A stretch of DNA of 64,000 nucleotides, from contig CAMLLU010000008.1 of the NCBI GenBank assembly GCA_946480925.1, positions 62,001 to 126,000 of the forward strand, written 5' to 3'. How positions within the stretch are numbered: position 1 is the stretch's first letter; the number at the start of each line of letters is the position of its first letter. This DNA is from an uncultured Rivibacter sp. GTDB taxonomy: Bacteria; Pseudomonadota; Gammaproteobacteria; Burkholderiales; Burkholderiaceae. Position numbers and translations under genes: made by a program. Shown here in pieces: positions 27,838 through 38,286 of this stretch. The notes under the pieces are model-generated. The model was not told the origin of the DNA, ran no database searches, and saw only the letters and a program-made list of their open reading frames with translations.

Positions 27838-29595
27838 TTAAGCCGCCGCAACTCCCGCGCTGCGCAGCTGCTTGCGCCGCGTCTTGTTCTGGTACATCGC
27901 CTGGTCGGCCTGGTGCACCAGCTCCTGCACGGCCGCTTCGTCAGACCAGTGCGCGATGCCGTAGCTGATGCCAACCTCTTCGAAGCCTTCGGCCTGCAGC
28001 TGGGCTTCCAGCTGCGCGAGCCCGCGCTGCAGCTGTGCTTCGAGCCGGCGCGGCGCCAGGATGGCGAACTCGTCGCCGCCGATGCGGTAGCAGCTGGCCG
28101 CTTCACCGGCCACGCTGCGCAGCCCCACGGCCACGGCCTTCAGGAACTCGTCGCCGCGGCCATGGCCATGGCGGTCGTTGATCTGCTTCAGGCCGTCGAG
28201 GTCGATCACCAGCAACAGCAGCGGCACAGCCGCCTCGGCATTGGCCGTGGCGGTGAGGCTCGTGTCCATGCCGCCTTCGGCCGGCCGGCGCGTGCGCTGC
28301 TTGAGTGCCAGGTCGAAGGCGTAGCGGTTGGCGATGCCGGTCATCGCGTCGGTGTGGGCCACATGCAGTGCCTCGCGCACCTGGGCCGCGTAGCTGTCGC
28401 GTTCGACGTTGAGCAGGCGAATGCGATCGGCCAGCGCAAAGGCCTGCAGCAGCCCTTCGATGGCACTGCCCAGCAGCGTGACCAGCTCGGCGTTGTCGAT
28501 GAGGTCAGGCACCAGGTCGAGGTTGGCCGGCAGGATGATGAGTGCCGGGATCAACAGCGCCACGAAGGCCAGCACGAAAAAGCGAGCCGGCCGGTAGCCG
28601 CCCAGCCATGAACGCACACCGCTGGTGAGCGTCATCACCAGCCACACGCTGATGAGCAGCGTGGCTGCTGCGTGCGCCCACGACAGCGCAAACACCGCCA
28701 GCGGCGCCATCAGCAGCGACACCGCGATGAGCCCGCGGTGCAGCCGGTACATCGTGGGCAGGCGCTTGCGCAGCTCGAGGAATTCGATGCAGAACATCGA
28801 GCTGGCCGCTGGCAGCAGGAAGAACGGCAGGTAGTGCACGCGCAGCTCGTGCCAGCCCAGCAGCTCGGCCGGCAGCTGGAACACCATGGCCCACGCTGCC
28901 GTGCCCAGCAGCAGCTGCACGCAATACCAGAGGTAGGCGCCTTCGCGCGCCAGCACGTAGAGGAAGAGGTTGAACAGCCCCAGCACCAGCATCGCGCCCA
29001 GCGAGCCGAGGATCACGGTGTTTTCGAACAGCACCTTGTGCTGGTAGGCCGATTCAGTGAGCACCTCGAAGCGCGGCACCGAGGCGTAGTAGCGGCTGTC
29101 GAAGCGCAGCAGCATGTCGTAGGTGACGCCGGGCTGGAGCGTCACGCCTTTGCCGTAGTGCAGTGCGTATTCGCGCCTGGTGGTGTAGCCGCTGCGCACG
29201 CGTTGCACGCTGCCGTCGCTGCCCCACAGGCGTGCATCCACGTGCTCGAGAAGCGTGTTGTTGGGGTCGAGCACCCACTGCGTCATGGCGCTGTCGTGCC
29301 GCACCCGTGCAAACAGCCAGTAGCCGCCGCCCAGCAGGTTCACGTGGGTCGCCGGCTTGCGGTCTGCCAGCCAGAGCTCGATGTGCTGCGCTTGTTCAGG
29401 AAAGCTGTCGCCCCTGTTCGCCGGGTACAGCGCCCCGAGTGCCAGCAGGTCGACCGCTGCCTCGGGAGAGGCTTGCACCACCGCCGGGGCCGCCAGCAGC
29501 GGGCTGCAGAAGCCCACGCACCACAGCAGCGCCGTGGCGGCGCAACCGCGCCTCAAGCGAACCAGCATGCCGCACAGCGCGTAGAAGAGGGCCAT
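27838..29595 (-). CDS. 7TMR-DISM diguanylate cyclase (GGDEF)
   Basis: 585 aa. A signal peptide is followed by a periplasmic 7TMR-DISMED2-type sensory domain (about residues 45-175), seven membrane helices (about 185-395), a short linker, and a GGDEF domain with the intact active site RIGGDEFAIL and the preceding DLDGLKQINDRHGHGRGDEFL. It should make cyclic di-GMP in response to an extracytoplasmic ligand such as a carbohydrate. No EAL domain or allosteric RxxD is obvious before the GGDEF. The ATG at 29595 gives the signal peptide; the upstream Cys-rich extension is unlikely. Confidence 0.88.
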   Translation of the reverse strand: MALFYALCGMLVRLRRGCAATALLWCVGFCSPLLAAPAVVQASPEAAVDLLALGALYPANRGDSFPEQAQHIELWLADRKPATHVNLLGGGYWLFARVRHDSAMTQWVLDPNNTLLEHVDARLWGSDGSVQRVRSGYTTRREYALHYGKGVTLQPGVTYDMLLRFDSRYYASVPRFEVLTESAYQHKVLFENTVILGSLGAMLVLGLFNLFLYVLAREGAYLWYCVQLLLGTAAWAMVFQLPAELLGWHELRVHYLPFFLLPAASSMFCIEFLELRKRLPTMYRLHRGLIAVSLLMAPLAVFALSWAHAAATLLISVWLVMTLTSGVRSWLGGYRPARFFVLAFVALLIPALIILPANLDLVPDLIDNAELVTLLGSAIEGLLQAFALADRIRLLNVERDSYAAQVREALHVAHTDAMTGIANRYAFDLALKQRTRRPAEGGMDTSLTATANAEAAVPLLLLVIDLDGLKQINDRHGHGRGDEFLKAVAVGLRSVAGEAASCYRIGGDEFAILAPRRLEAQLQRGLAQLEAQLQAEGFEEVGISYGIAHWSDEAAVQELVHQADQAMYQNKTRRKQLRSAGVAAA

Positions 29596-29751
29596 CACGT
29601 GGGCGAGCGACGGGGTGGAAGGGGCGGCGCATTGTTGCGCAAAACACTTGCTGCAACACTCTTGTGCCCCGCAACAAACAGGCCATTGCCTCACGCGAAC
29701 GGCAGCTGTGCGTGACGTTGTTCACGCACGGCAAGCACGGGTGCCGTGGCC

Positions 29752-30336
<585 letters not shown>

Positions 30337-30352
30337 GATGTGGACCGAATGC

Positions 30353-30445
30353 ATTCACCGCAGAGGTGTGGAGAGCGCGGAAAAAACGCAGAGGAATTCA
30401 ATCTGCCCTGCGAACCTCTGCGTCCTCTGCGCCTGCGCGGTGAAG
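30353..30445. repeat. palindromic repeat R2, between metX and metW
   Basis: Second copy, from ATTCACCGCAGAGGTG to GCGCGGTGAAGG. Its left arm has diverged more than in the other copies; its centre GAGGAATTCAAT is shared with R3. It sits inside an operon and its hairpin could reduce read-through from metX to metW or protect mRNA ends. Confidence 0.85.
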
Positions 30446-30457
30446 GTTTTTTGAAAG

Positions 30458-31639
30458 TCATACCGCAAACCTCGCCGCAGCCGACACGCCGCGTTCGTCG
30501 TTCTCGCGCGCGACGCGCTCGAAGTAGGCCCGCACCACGTTGTGATAGCGCGGGTCGTCGAGCAGGAAGGCATCGTGCCCGTGCGGCGCGTCGATCTCGG
30601 CATAGCTCACGTCGCGCTTGTTGTCGAGAAGCGCCTTCACGATCTCGCGCGAGCGCAGCGGCGAGAAGCGCCAGTCGGTCGTGAAGCTCACCACCAGGAA
30701 CTTCGCCGCCGCGCGGGCCAGTGCCTTGGTGAGGTCGCCGCCGTGGGCCCGCGCGGGGTCGAAGTAGTCGAGCGCGCGGGTGATGAGCAGGTAGGTGTTG
30801 GCGTCGAAGTACTCGCTGAACTTGTCGCCCTGGTAGCGCAGGTAGCTTTCGATCTGGAACTCGATGTTCTGCGTGCTGTAGCCGAACTCGGCCGCGCGCA
30901 GCTCGCGCCCGAACTTTTCCTCCATCGAGTCGTCGGACAGGTAGGTGATGTGGCCGATCATGCGCGCCACGCGCAGGCCGCGCTTGGGCACCACGCCGTG
31001 GGCGTAGAAGTGGCCGTCGTGGAAGTCGGGGTCGGTGACGATGGCGCGGCGGGCCACCTCGTTGAAGGCGATGTTCTGTGCCGAGAGGTTGGGGGCGCTG
31101 GCAACGACGACCGCATGGCGCACGCGCTCGGGGTGTTGCAGCGTCCAGCTCAGGGCCTGCATGCCGCCCAGGCTGCCGCCGATCACCGCCGCCAGTTGGG
31201 TGATGCCCAGCGTGTCCAGCAGCCGTGCCTGCGCGTTGACCCAGTCTTCCACCGTGACGACAGGGAAGTCCGCGCCATAGGGCCTGCCGGTGGCGGGGTT
31301 GGTCTGCATGGGCCCTGTGGAGCCGAAGCACGAGCCGGGGTTGTTGACGCCGATGACGAAGAAGCGGTCGGTGTCCAGCGGTTTGCCCGGGCCGACCAGG
31401 TTGTCCCACCAGCCTTCGCTCCTGTCCTTGCCCTCGTAAAGGCCGGCCACGTGGTGCGAGGCGTTGAGCGCGTGGCACACCAGCACCGCGTTGCTCTTGT
31501 CGGCGTTGAGCGTGCCGTAGGTCTCGTAGACCAGCGAGTAGTCGGTGAGCTGCGCGCCGCTTTGCAGCGACAGCGGCTGCGCGAAGTGCGCAGACTGCGG
31601 CGTCACGATGCCGACCGAGGATCCTGGGACAGGACTCAT
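30458..31639 (-). CDS. metX: homoserine O-acyltransferase (acetyl/succinyl)
   Basis: 393 aa alpha/beta hydrolase-type acyltransferase. Landmarks are [33 protein letters not shown], the nucleophile elbow [12 protein letters not shown], and the catalytic His near [11 protein letters not shown]. It activates homoserine for methionine synthesis. The family includes both acetyl- and succinyl-transferases and I cannot decide between them; betaproteobacterial MetX often uses succinyl-CoA. The ATG at 31639 gives [21 protein letters not shown] riboswitch and a hairpin with a T tract lie directly upstream. Confidence 0.93.
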   Translation of the reverse strand: MSPVPGSSVGIVTPQSAHFAQPLSLQSGAQLTDYSLVYETYGTLNADKSNAVLVCHALNASHHVAGLYEGKDRSEGWWDNLVGPGKPLDTDRFFVIGVNNPGSCFGSTGPMQTNPATGRPYGADFPVVTVEDWVNAQARLLDTLGITQLAAVIGGSLGGMQALSWTLQHPERVRHAVVVASAPNLSAQNIAFNEVARRAIVTDPDFHDGHFYAHGVVPKRGLRVARMIGHITYLSDDSMEEKFGRELRAAEFGYSTQNIEFQIESYLRYQGDKFSEYFDANTYLLITRALDYFDPARAHGGDLTKALARAAAKFLVVSFTTDWRFSPLRSREIVKALLDNKRDVSYAEIDAPHGHDAFLLDDPRYHNVVRAYFERVARENDERGVSAAARFAV

Positions 31640-31654
31640 ATTGCTTGGGGCCAG

Positions 31655-31693
31655 AAAACGAAAAACCCGGCTGCACACAAAGGTGACCGGGTT
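31655..31693 (-). terminator. leader terminator hairpin before metX
   Basis: On the minus strand AACCCGG pairs with CCGGGTT over a 16-base loop, followed by TTTTTCGTTTTC. It lies between the riboswitch and the metX start, as expected for an expression platform that ends transcription when SAM is bound. SAM-II elements usually act on translation, so this is a notable variant. Confidence 0.75.
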
Positions 31694-31702
31694 CTTTCCG
31701 CG

Positions 31703-31754
31703 CCCCCTTTAGCTGTACTTGTTGAGCGCCCGCAAGCCGGAACAAATCGGCGCT
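31703..31754 (-). promoter_or_regulatory. SAM-II riboswitch upstream of metX
   Basis: The minus strand shows the SAM-II layout: stem P1 AGCGCC/GGCGCT, loop GATTTGTTCC, then the 3' part ending with the conserved ACAGCTAAAGGGG. A pseudoknot forms between TTGTT of the loop and AACAA after P1, matching the topology of the described SAM-II (SAM-alpha) class where the paired bases differ but complementarity is kept. A -10-like TATACT lies about 10 bases upstream. It should reduce metX-metW expression when SAM is plentiful. Confidence 0.85.
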
Positions 31755-31851
31755 GCGCGGCAGTATAACGACGGCCTTGACGACCGCAGGCCCGCCCCAG
31801 GCGCAGCGCTGCGCAACGGCCCGAACGGAAACCCCACAAGGAGGAAGCGCC

Positions 31852-32748
31852 ATGAGCGATTGGTTCGAAGGTTTCGACGCGCAGCGCTACGAGGTCAACG
31901 GCGTGGAGATATTTGCCCGCACGGGCGGGCGGCCCGATAGCGCGCCGCTGCTGCTGTTGCACGGCTACCCGCAGACGCATGCGATCTGGCACCGCGTGGC
32001 ACGGCAGCTCGCGGCGCACTACCGCCTGGTGTTGCCGGACCTGCGCGGCTATGGCCGTTCGTCCAAGCCGCAGGGTGCGGCCGACCATGCCAACTACAGC
32101 AAGCGCGCGATGGCGGCCGACATGGTGGCGCTGATGCAGGAGCTGGGGCACGAGCGGTTCTTCGTGGCAGGGCACGATCGCGGCGGGCGTGTGGCGCACC
32201 GGTTGGCGCTGGACCACCCCGAGGCGCTCGAGAAGCTCTGTGTCATCGACATCGTGCCCACGCTCACGATGTACGAGCGCACGAACATGGCCTTTGCGAC
32301 CTACTACTACCACTGGTTCTATCTGATCCAGCCGGCGCCGCTGCCGGAGCGGCAGATCGGTGCGGCGCCGCGGTTCTATCTGGACTGGACGCTGTCGGGC
32401 TGGGGCTCGAGGGGGCTGGATTACATCGAGCCCGAGGCGTTGCGGGACTATGCCGAGGGGTTCTGCAATGCGCAGGGGATTCACGCAGCCTGCGAGGACT
32501 ACCGGGCTGCGGCGGGCATCGACCTTGAGCACGACCGGGCCAGTCGTGAAGCGGGGGAGCGGGTGCGGTGCCCGCTGCACGTGTTGTGGGGCGAGCGGGG
32601 AGTGGTGAATGCGCTGTTTGCGCCGTTGGATGACTGGCGGGAGGCCTGTTCAGGGGAGGTGACTGGCGCTGTGATGCCGGCGGGGCACTTCATTCCTGAG
32701 GAGTTGCCTCGGGAGACGGCGGAGGCGTTGTGGGCTTTCTTCGGCTAG
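31852..32748 (+). CDS. alpha/beta hydrolase, fluoroacetate dehalogenase-type
   Basis: 298 aa. The nucleophile motif GHDRGGR gives Asp109, Arg110 and Arg113; YYYHWF gives His154 and Trp155; the acid is Asp133 in VIDIVP; the general base His is in PAGHFIPEE. These are the positions used by characterised fluoroacetate dehalogenases (Asp, two Arg for the carboxylate, His-Trp for fluoride). An Asp nucleophile also rules out an ordinary Ser esterase. AAGGAGG precedes the ATG. The natural substrate may be a haloacetate or an epoxide; related epoxide hydrolases share the Asp but not the full halide pocket. It is divergent from metX. Confidence 0.82.
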   Translation: MSDWFEGFDAQRYEVNGVEIFARTGGRPDSAPLLLLHGYPQTHAIWHRVARQLAAHYRLVLPDLRGYGRSSKPQGAADHANYSKRAMAADMVALMQELGHERFFVAGHDRGGRVAHRLALDHPEALEKLCVIDIVPTLTMYERTNMAFATYYYHWFYLIQPAPLPERQIGAAPRFYLDWTLSGWGSRGLDYIEPEALRDYAEGFCNAQGIHAACEDYRAAAGIDLEHDRASREAGERVRCPLHVLWGERGVVNALFAPLDDWREACSGEVTGAVMPAGHFIPEELPRETAEALWAFFG

Positions 32749-32782
32749 GTGCGTTGTCGAGGGCTTGGCCCCGGGGGGCGCG

Positions 32783-33808
32783 TCAGCGCTGCGTGTTCCG
32801 CGCCGGGGCCACCGACTCGCGGGCCATGAGCAGTGGCTCGAACTGCTGCGACACCGGTAGTGTCTTGTCGTAGCAGGCGTTGAGCAGGAAGCGGCAGGCG
32901 TTGAGCGCCATGTCGGCGATGGGGATGAGCACGCTGCTGAGCCGTGGCGACAGGAAGGCCGCAAACTCGGCGTCGTCGTAGCCCATCACCGACCAATCGC
33001 CGGGTACCGAGATGCCGGCCTGGTGCAGGCGGCTCATGGCGCCCATCGCCATCTGGTCGTTGGCGCAGAAGAGGCCCGTCACTGCATCGATGCCCGGGCG
33101 CGCCAGCAGGCTCTCGGCGGCGTCCCAGCCCGATTGGCCGGTGAAGTCGCCCGCTTCGACCAGCACCGTGTCCTGCGCCACGCCGGCTTGCGCGAGCTGG
33201 TCGAAAAAGCCTTGCAGCCGCAGGCGGTTGTCGCCGGCCGTGGCGGGGCCCGAGATCACCGCGAACCGGCGATGGCCCTGCTGCAGCAAGGCCTGCGCGG
33301 CGAGCCGGCCGGCCGCGCGGTGGTCTACCGTGAAGCACTGGTTCTTCATGCCCTTCACGTCGCGGTTCACCACGGCCACGCGCGGGTGCTGCTCACGCAG
33401 TGCCAGGAAGTCGGCATCGCGCAGCGCATTGGTGGTGATGATGAGGCCGTCGCATTCACGCTCGATCAGGAAGCGCGCGCCGTCGAGCGCCTGTTGGCGC
33501 GGGTCTTCATGGCCGCAGCCGTTGGCGGCGACCATGTGGCGGTCGTGGAGGCGCAGCTCATTGTCTATGGCGTGCAGCAGCGGCCCGTAGAAAGGGCCGG
33601 CGAAGGTCGGCACGAACACGCCGATGGTGCCGGTGGAGCGCAGCGAGAGCGCCCGCGCGATCGCGCTGGGGCGAAAGCTCAGCTGCTGTGCCGCGGCCTC
33701 CACGCGTGCGGCAGCCTCCGGCGAAAACGAACCCTTGCCGCTGAGCACCCGCGAAGCGGTGCCCACGCCCACGCCGGCCAACCGTGCCACGTCCTTGATC
33801 GTTGCCAT
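32783..33808 (-). CDS. LacI-family transcriptional regulator of the beta-glucoside locus
   Basis: 341 aa. The N-terminal LacI helix-turn-helix is TIKDVARLAGVGVGTASRVL, followed by the hinge helix region and a periplasmic-binding-protein-like domain starting TGTIGVFVPTFAGPFYGPLL. It is the last gene of the minus-strand GH1/ABC operon, 52 bases after the ATPase gene. The two TGGAA-N4-TTCC operators at 39684 and 39864 fit a LacI-type repressor and are the probable targets. The inducer would be a gluco-oligosaccharide by context. Confidence 0.92.
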   Translation of the reverse strand: MATIKDVARLAGVGVGTASRVLSGKGSFSPEAAARVEAAAQQLSFRPSAIARALSLRSTGTIGVFVPTFAGPFYGPLLHAIDNELRLHDRHMVAANGCGHEDPRQQALDGARFLIERECDGLIITTNALRDADFLALREQHPRVAVVNRDVKGMKNQCFTVDHRAAGRLAAQALLQQGHRRFAVISGPATAGDNRLRLQGFFDQLAQAGVAQDTVLVEAGDFTGQSGWDAAESLLARPGIDAVTGLFCANDQMAMGAMSRLHQAGISVPGDWSVMGYDDAEFAAFLSPRLSSVLIPIADMALNACRFLLNACYDKTLPVSQQFEPLLMARESVAPARNTQR

Positions 33809-33860
33809 GCGCCTCGTGCCCTTGCTCTCGTACTGCCGGGCACGATGATAGAAGGCGCGG

Positions 33861-34919
<1,059 letters not shown>

Positions 34920-34982
34920 GTCAGTTCTCTGTCGGAGGCTCAGGATGGTCGGGCGGCGGTTTGCGTGTGATCGGCCGAATAC

Positions 34983-35074
34983 CTTCACCGCAGAGACGCG
35001 GAGGGCGCGGAGATCCGCAGAGGAATTCAATGTGCTCTCTGCGTTCCTCCGCGTCCTCTGCGCCTCCGCGGTGA
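34983..35074. repeat. palindromic repeat R3, inside the sugar ABC operon
   Basis: Third copy, TTCACCGCAGAGACGCGGAGG to the inverted end CCGCGGTGAA. It shares the outer flank GCCGAATACC with R1 and the centre with R2. It lies between the MalG-type permease and the ATPase genes. Confidence 0.88.
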
Positions 35075-35092
35075 ATGACTTGAGGTGTCATA

Positions 35093-36001
35093 TCAGCCTT
35101 TCACCGCACCGGCCGCGATGCCGCGCACGAACCAGCGGCCGGAGACGAGGTAGATGAACAGCGGCACCAGCGAGGTAAGCAGCGTGGCTGCCATGTTGAC
35201 GTTGTAGAGCCGCTCGCCGGTGGTGGTGTTGATGACGTTGTTGAGCTGCACCGTCATCGGCAGGTGCTCGCGGCCCGCGAACACCAGGCCCAGCAGGAAG
35301 TCGTTCCAGATGTTGGTGGCCTGCATGATGACGGCGACCATGAGGATGGGCGTGGACATCGGCAGCATCAGCTGGAAGAAGATGCGCCAGAAGCCGCCGC
35401 CGTCGATGCGTGCGGCCTTGAAGAGCTCTTCGGGCACCGACGCGTAGTAGTTGCGGAACAGCAGCGTCATGATGGGCATGCCGAAGATGGTGTGGATCAG
35501 CACGATGCCCGGCAGCGTGCCGAAGATGCTCATCGCCGCGAAGGCGCGCACCAGCGGGAACATCATCACCTGGTAGGGCACGAACGCGCCCAGCAGCAGC
35601 ACGCTGAACAGCATGTTGGCGAAGCGCGGCTTCCAGAACGCGAGCGCATAGCCGTTGACCGCGCCCACGAGGATGGACAGCACCGTGCTCGGCACGACGA
35701 TGGCCACCGAGTTCCAGAAGCCGCCGCGGATGCCTTCGCATTGCAGCCCGGTGCAGGCCGAAAGCCACGCATGCGCCCAGGGCTCCAGCGTCACCTTCAC
35801 CGGCAGCGCGAACAGGTTGCCCAGGCGGATCTCCTCCATCGGCTTGAAGGAGGTGACGAGCATCACGTACAGCGGCATCAGGAAGAACGCCGCCGATACG
35901 AGCAGGAAGGCGTAGAGCCCCAGGCGGGCCGGCCGCCAGCGTGACCGGCGGCGTGCTGGAGCGGCCGCGGTCGGCACCCGGCGTTGCATCACGGCGCTCA
36001 T
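35093..36001 (-). CDS. sugar ABC transporter permease, MalG type
   Basis: 302 aa, six membrane helices. The EAA loop that docks to the ATPase is visible as EELFKAARIDGGGFWRIFFQLMLP. The segment between helices 1 and 2 with two Cys (CTGLQCEG) is a periplasmic insertion seen in some members. The start overlaps the stop of the MalF-type gene as ATGA at 35998-36001. It forms the channel with that partner. Confidence 0.92.
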   Translation of the reverse strand: MSAVMQRRVPTAAAPARRRSRWRPARLGLYAFLLVSAAFFLMPLYVMLVTSFKPMEEIRLGNLFALPVKVTLEPWAHAWLSACTGLQCEGIRGGFWNSVAIVVPSTVLSILVGAVNGYALAFWKPRFANMLFSVLLLGAFVPYQVMMFPLVRAFAAMSIFGTLPGIVLIHTIFGMPIMTLLFRNYYASVPEELFKAARIDGGGFWRIFFQLMLPMSTPILMVAVIMQATNIWNDFLLGLVFAGREHLPMTVQLNNVINTTTGERLYNVNMAATLLTSLVPLFIYLVSGRWFVRGIAAGAVKG

Positions 36002-36876
36002 CTCTGACCTGCGCGTGCCGCGCGCTGCCTTGCATACCACCACGGCGTCACCAGCGCGAGCACGGTGAGCAGCAGCACGGTGGAGGCGGCCGATGCGAGC
36101 CCGATGTTGGCGCGGCCGAACAGATGGTCGATGATGAACTTGGCCGGCACCTCGCTCGCGAGCCCGGGGCCGCCCTGCGTCATGGCCACCACCACGTCGA
36201 ACACCTTCACCACGCTCACGGACAGCAGCACCAGCGCGGTGGCGAACGAAGGCCACAGCATCGGCAGCACCACGCTCAGGTAGAAGCGCCACTTCGGAAT
36301 GCCGTCGATGTGCGCGGCGCGCCACAGGCTGTCGTCGATGCCGCGCAGGCCCGCCAGCAGCAGCGCCATCACGAGGCCGGAGGCCTGCCACACGGCGGCC
36401 AGCACGATGGCGTACATCACCGCGTCCTGGCGCACGATCCAGTCGAAGGTGAAGCCCTCGAAGCCGAGCCCGCGCATGGTGGCTTGCAGGCCGAGCTCGG
36501 GGTTGAGCATCCATTGCCACACGAGGCCGGTGGCCACGAAGCTCATCGCATAGGGATAGAGGAACACCGTGCGCAGCAGGCCTTCACCCTTGACCTGCTG
36601 GTCGATGAACACCGCGAGCAGAAAACCCACCACCAGGCAGGCGGCGATGAACAGCACGCCGAACAGCGCCATGTTCTGCAGCGAGAGGATCCAGCGCTCG
36701 GTGCCGAACAGGCGCTCGTACTGCGCGAGGCCGACGAAGTCGGACAGCGGTAGCGTGCGCGAACCGCTGAATGAAATGCGCACCGACCACGCGACCGTGC
36801 CCAGGTAGGCCAGGATCACCGTGGCCGCCATCGGCAGCAGTGCCGCGTGGGCGGCCAGGTGGCGGGGTCTTTTCAT
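35998..36876 (-). CDS. sugar ABC transporter permease, MalF type
   Basis: 292 aa, six membrane helices. EAA loop: DSLWRAAHIDGIPKWRFYLSVVLP. The family segment YPYAMSFVATGLVWQWMLNPELG is present. It lies between the binding-protein gene and the MalG-type gene; repeat R4 separates it from the binding-protein gene. Family CUT1, importing oligosaccharides. Confidence 0.92.
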   Translation of the reverse strand: MKRPRHLAAHAALLPMAATVILAYLGTVAWSVRISFSGSRTLPLSDFVGLAQYERLFGTERWILSLQNMALFGVLFIAACLVVGFLLAVFIDQQVKGEGLLRTVFLYPYAMSFVATGLVWQWMLNPELGLQATMRGLGFEGFTFDWIVRQDAVMYAIVLAAVWQASGLVMALLLAGLRGIDDSLWRAAHIDGIPKWRFYLSVVLPMLWPSFATALVLLSVSVVKVFDVVVAMTQGGPGLASEVPAKFIIDHLFGRANIGLASAASTVLLLTVLALVTPWWYARQRAARAGQR

Positions 36877-36911
36877 GAATACCGCTGCTGCGGGAAAAAA
36901 AGCTTGAATTC

Positions 36912-37003
36912 ATTCACCGCAGAGGCGCAGAGGGCGCGGAGATCCGCGGAGAAGAAGTCGACAACTCTGCGGTCCCCTGCGTCCTCTGCGCCTCTGCGGT
37001 GAA
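36912..37003. repeat. palindromic repeat R4, inside the sugar ABC operon
   Basis: Fourth copy, TTCACCGCAGAGGCGCAGAGG to the inverted end CTCTGCGGTGAA; this one is closest to a perfect palindrome at its ends. It lies between the binding-protein gene and the MalF-type permease gene. A stem-loop here could lower permease expression relative to the binding protein, as known for other intercistronic palindromes. Confidence 0.9.
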
Positions 37004-37008
37004 GGATT

Positions 37009-38247
37009 TCAACTGCCTTTCACCGCGGAAGCAAAGGCCTTGGCTGCCTCGTCGGTCGGCTGGTTGGTGTTCCAGAACTTGGTGATGATGTCCTGCAGCA
37101 CGCCGTTCACATCGGGTGAGACCAGCATCTCGGGGTTGGGCAGGTGGCGCGAGGCGTCTTTCATGACCTGCAGGCCGGTCTGCGCGCAGACGTCCATGGC
37201 CTTGGCATCGACGTCGGTGCGGATGGGGATCGAGCCCTTCTTGTTGTTGAAGGCCACCTGCGTGGCGGGCGACGTGAAGGTGGTAGCCAGCAGGTGCTGG
37301 GCCTTGATCTGGTTGGCGTCGCTGGTCTTGGGGAACACGAACACGTCGCCCGCGATGATGTACGGCGACTTCGGCCCGAAGCCCGGGAAGCAGCCGTATT
37401 CCTTGCCGGCCGTCTGGTTGGCCGTCTGGAACTCGCCCTTGGCCCAGTCGCCCATGATCTGCACGCCGGCCTTGCCCGAGATGAGCATGGCCGTGGCGTC
37501 GTTCCAGTTGCGGCCGGCCGAGCCCGGGTCCACGTAGTTCTTCAGGCGCTTGAACGAAGCCAGCACGTTCTTGAACGCATCGCTCTGCACCGCCTTGGCG
37601 TCGCGGTCGCGGTAGACCTTGAGGTAAAGGTCGCTGCCACCCACGTGGGCCAGCAGCGCGTCGAAGGTGAGCTTCTCCTGCCAGGGCTGGCCGCCGAGCG
37701 CGAGCGGCACGAGGCCGGCGGCCTTGAGCTTGTCGAGCGCGGCGAAGAATTCCTGCGGGGTCTTGGGTTCGTCCTTGACGCCCGCCTTCGCAAAGGCGGC
37801 CTTCGAGTACCAGAACCACGCCGGCATGTGGATGTTGACGGGCACCGCGTAGTAGTGGCCCTTGACCTTGATGGCGTTGAGGATGGGCGCGGGCAGCAGC
37901 TTGTCCCAGTTGTTCTGCCTGGCTACCTCGTCCACGTTGTTGAGCAGCCCGCCGTCGATCACGTCGTGGAACTGCTTGGAGGTGTTGAACTGCGCCGCCG
38001 TCGAAGGCGTGCCGCCCACGATGCGGTTGATGGCCTGCGCGCGAGCGGCTTCACCGCCTGCGACCGCGCTGTCCACCCAGGTGCCGCCGGCCTTCTTGTA
38101 GGCCTCGGCCAGCTCTTTCACCGCGGCCGATTCGCCGCCGGAAGTCCACCAGTGGATCACCTCGGCGCGCAGTTGCGCGTGGGCCGTGCCCGCGGCAGCG
38201 AACGCCAGTGCGATGCCGGCGGCCAGCGTGTGCAGTTTGCTGTTCAT
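37009..38247 (-). CDS. sugar ABC transporter solute-binding protein
   Basis: 412 aa. A Sec signal peptide (LAAGIALAFAAAGTAHA, cut before Gln) and the family-1 extracellular solute-binding fold: EVIHWWTSGGESAAVKELAEAYKKAGG, then PVNIHMPAWFWYSKAAFAKAG and GKAGVQIMGDWAKGEF. The WTSGGE and GDW motifs are typical of glucose/beta-glucoside binding proteins of the CUT1 family. GAGGAGAC precedes the ATG. It follows the GH1 gene by about 40 bases, linking it to uptake of glucosides. Confidence 0.92.
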   Translation of the reverse strand: MNSKLHTLAAGIALAFAAAGTAHAQLRAEVIHWWTSGGESAAVKELAEAYKKAGGTWVDSAVAGGEAARAQAINRIVGGTPSTAAQFNTSKQFHDVIDGGLLNNVDEVARQNNWDKLLPAPILNAIKVKGHYYAVPVNIHMPAWFWYSKAAFAKAGVKDEPKTPQEFFAALDKLKAAGLVPLALGGQPWQEKLTFDALLAHVGGSDLYLKVYRDRDAKAVQSDAFKNVLASFKRLKNYVDPGSAGRNWNDATAMLISGKAGVQIMGDWAKGEFQTANQTAGKEYGCFPGFGPKSPYIIAGDVFVFPKTSDANQIKAQHLLATTFTSPATQVAFNNKKGSIPIRTDVDAKAMDVCAQTGLQVMKDASRHLPNPEMLVSPDVNGVLQDIITKFWNTNQPTDEAAKAFASAVKGS

Positions 38248-38286
38248 GGTCCGTCTCCTCTTGGTTGTGCTCACGTCACGCCTGGG

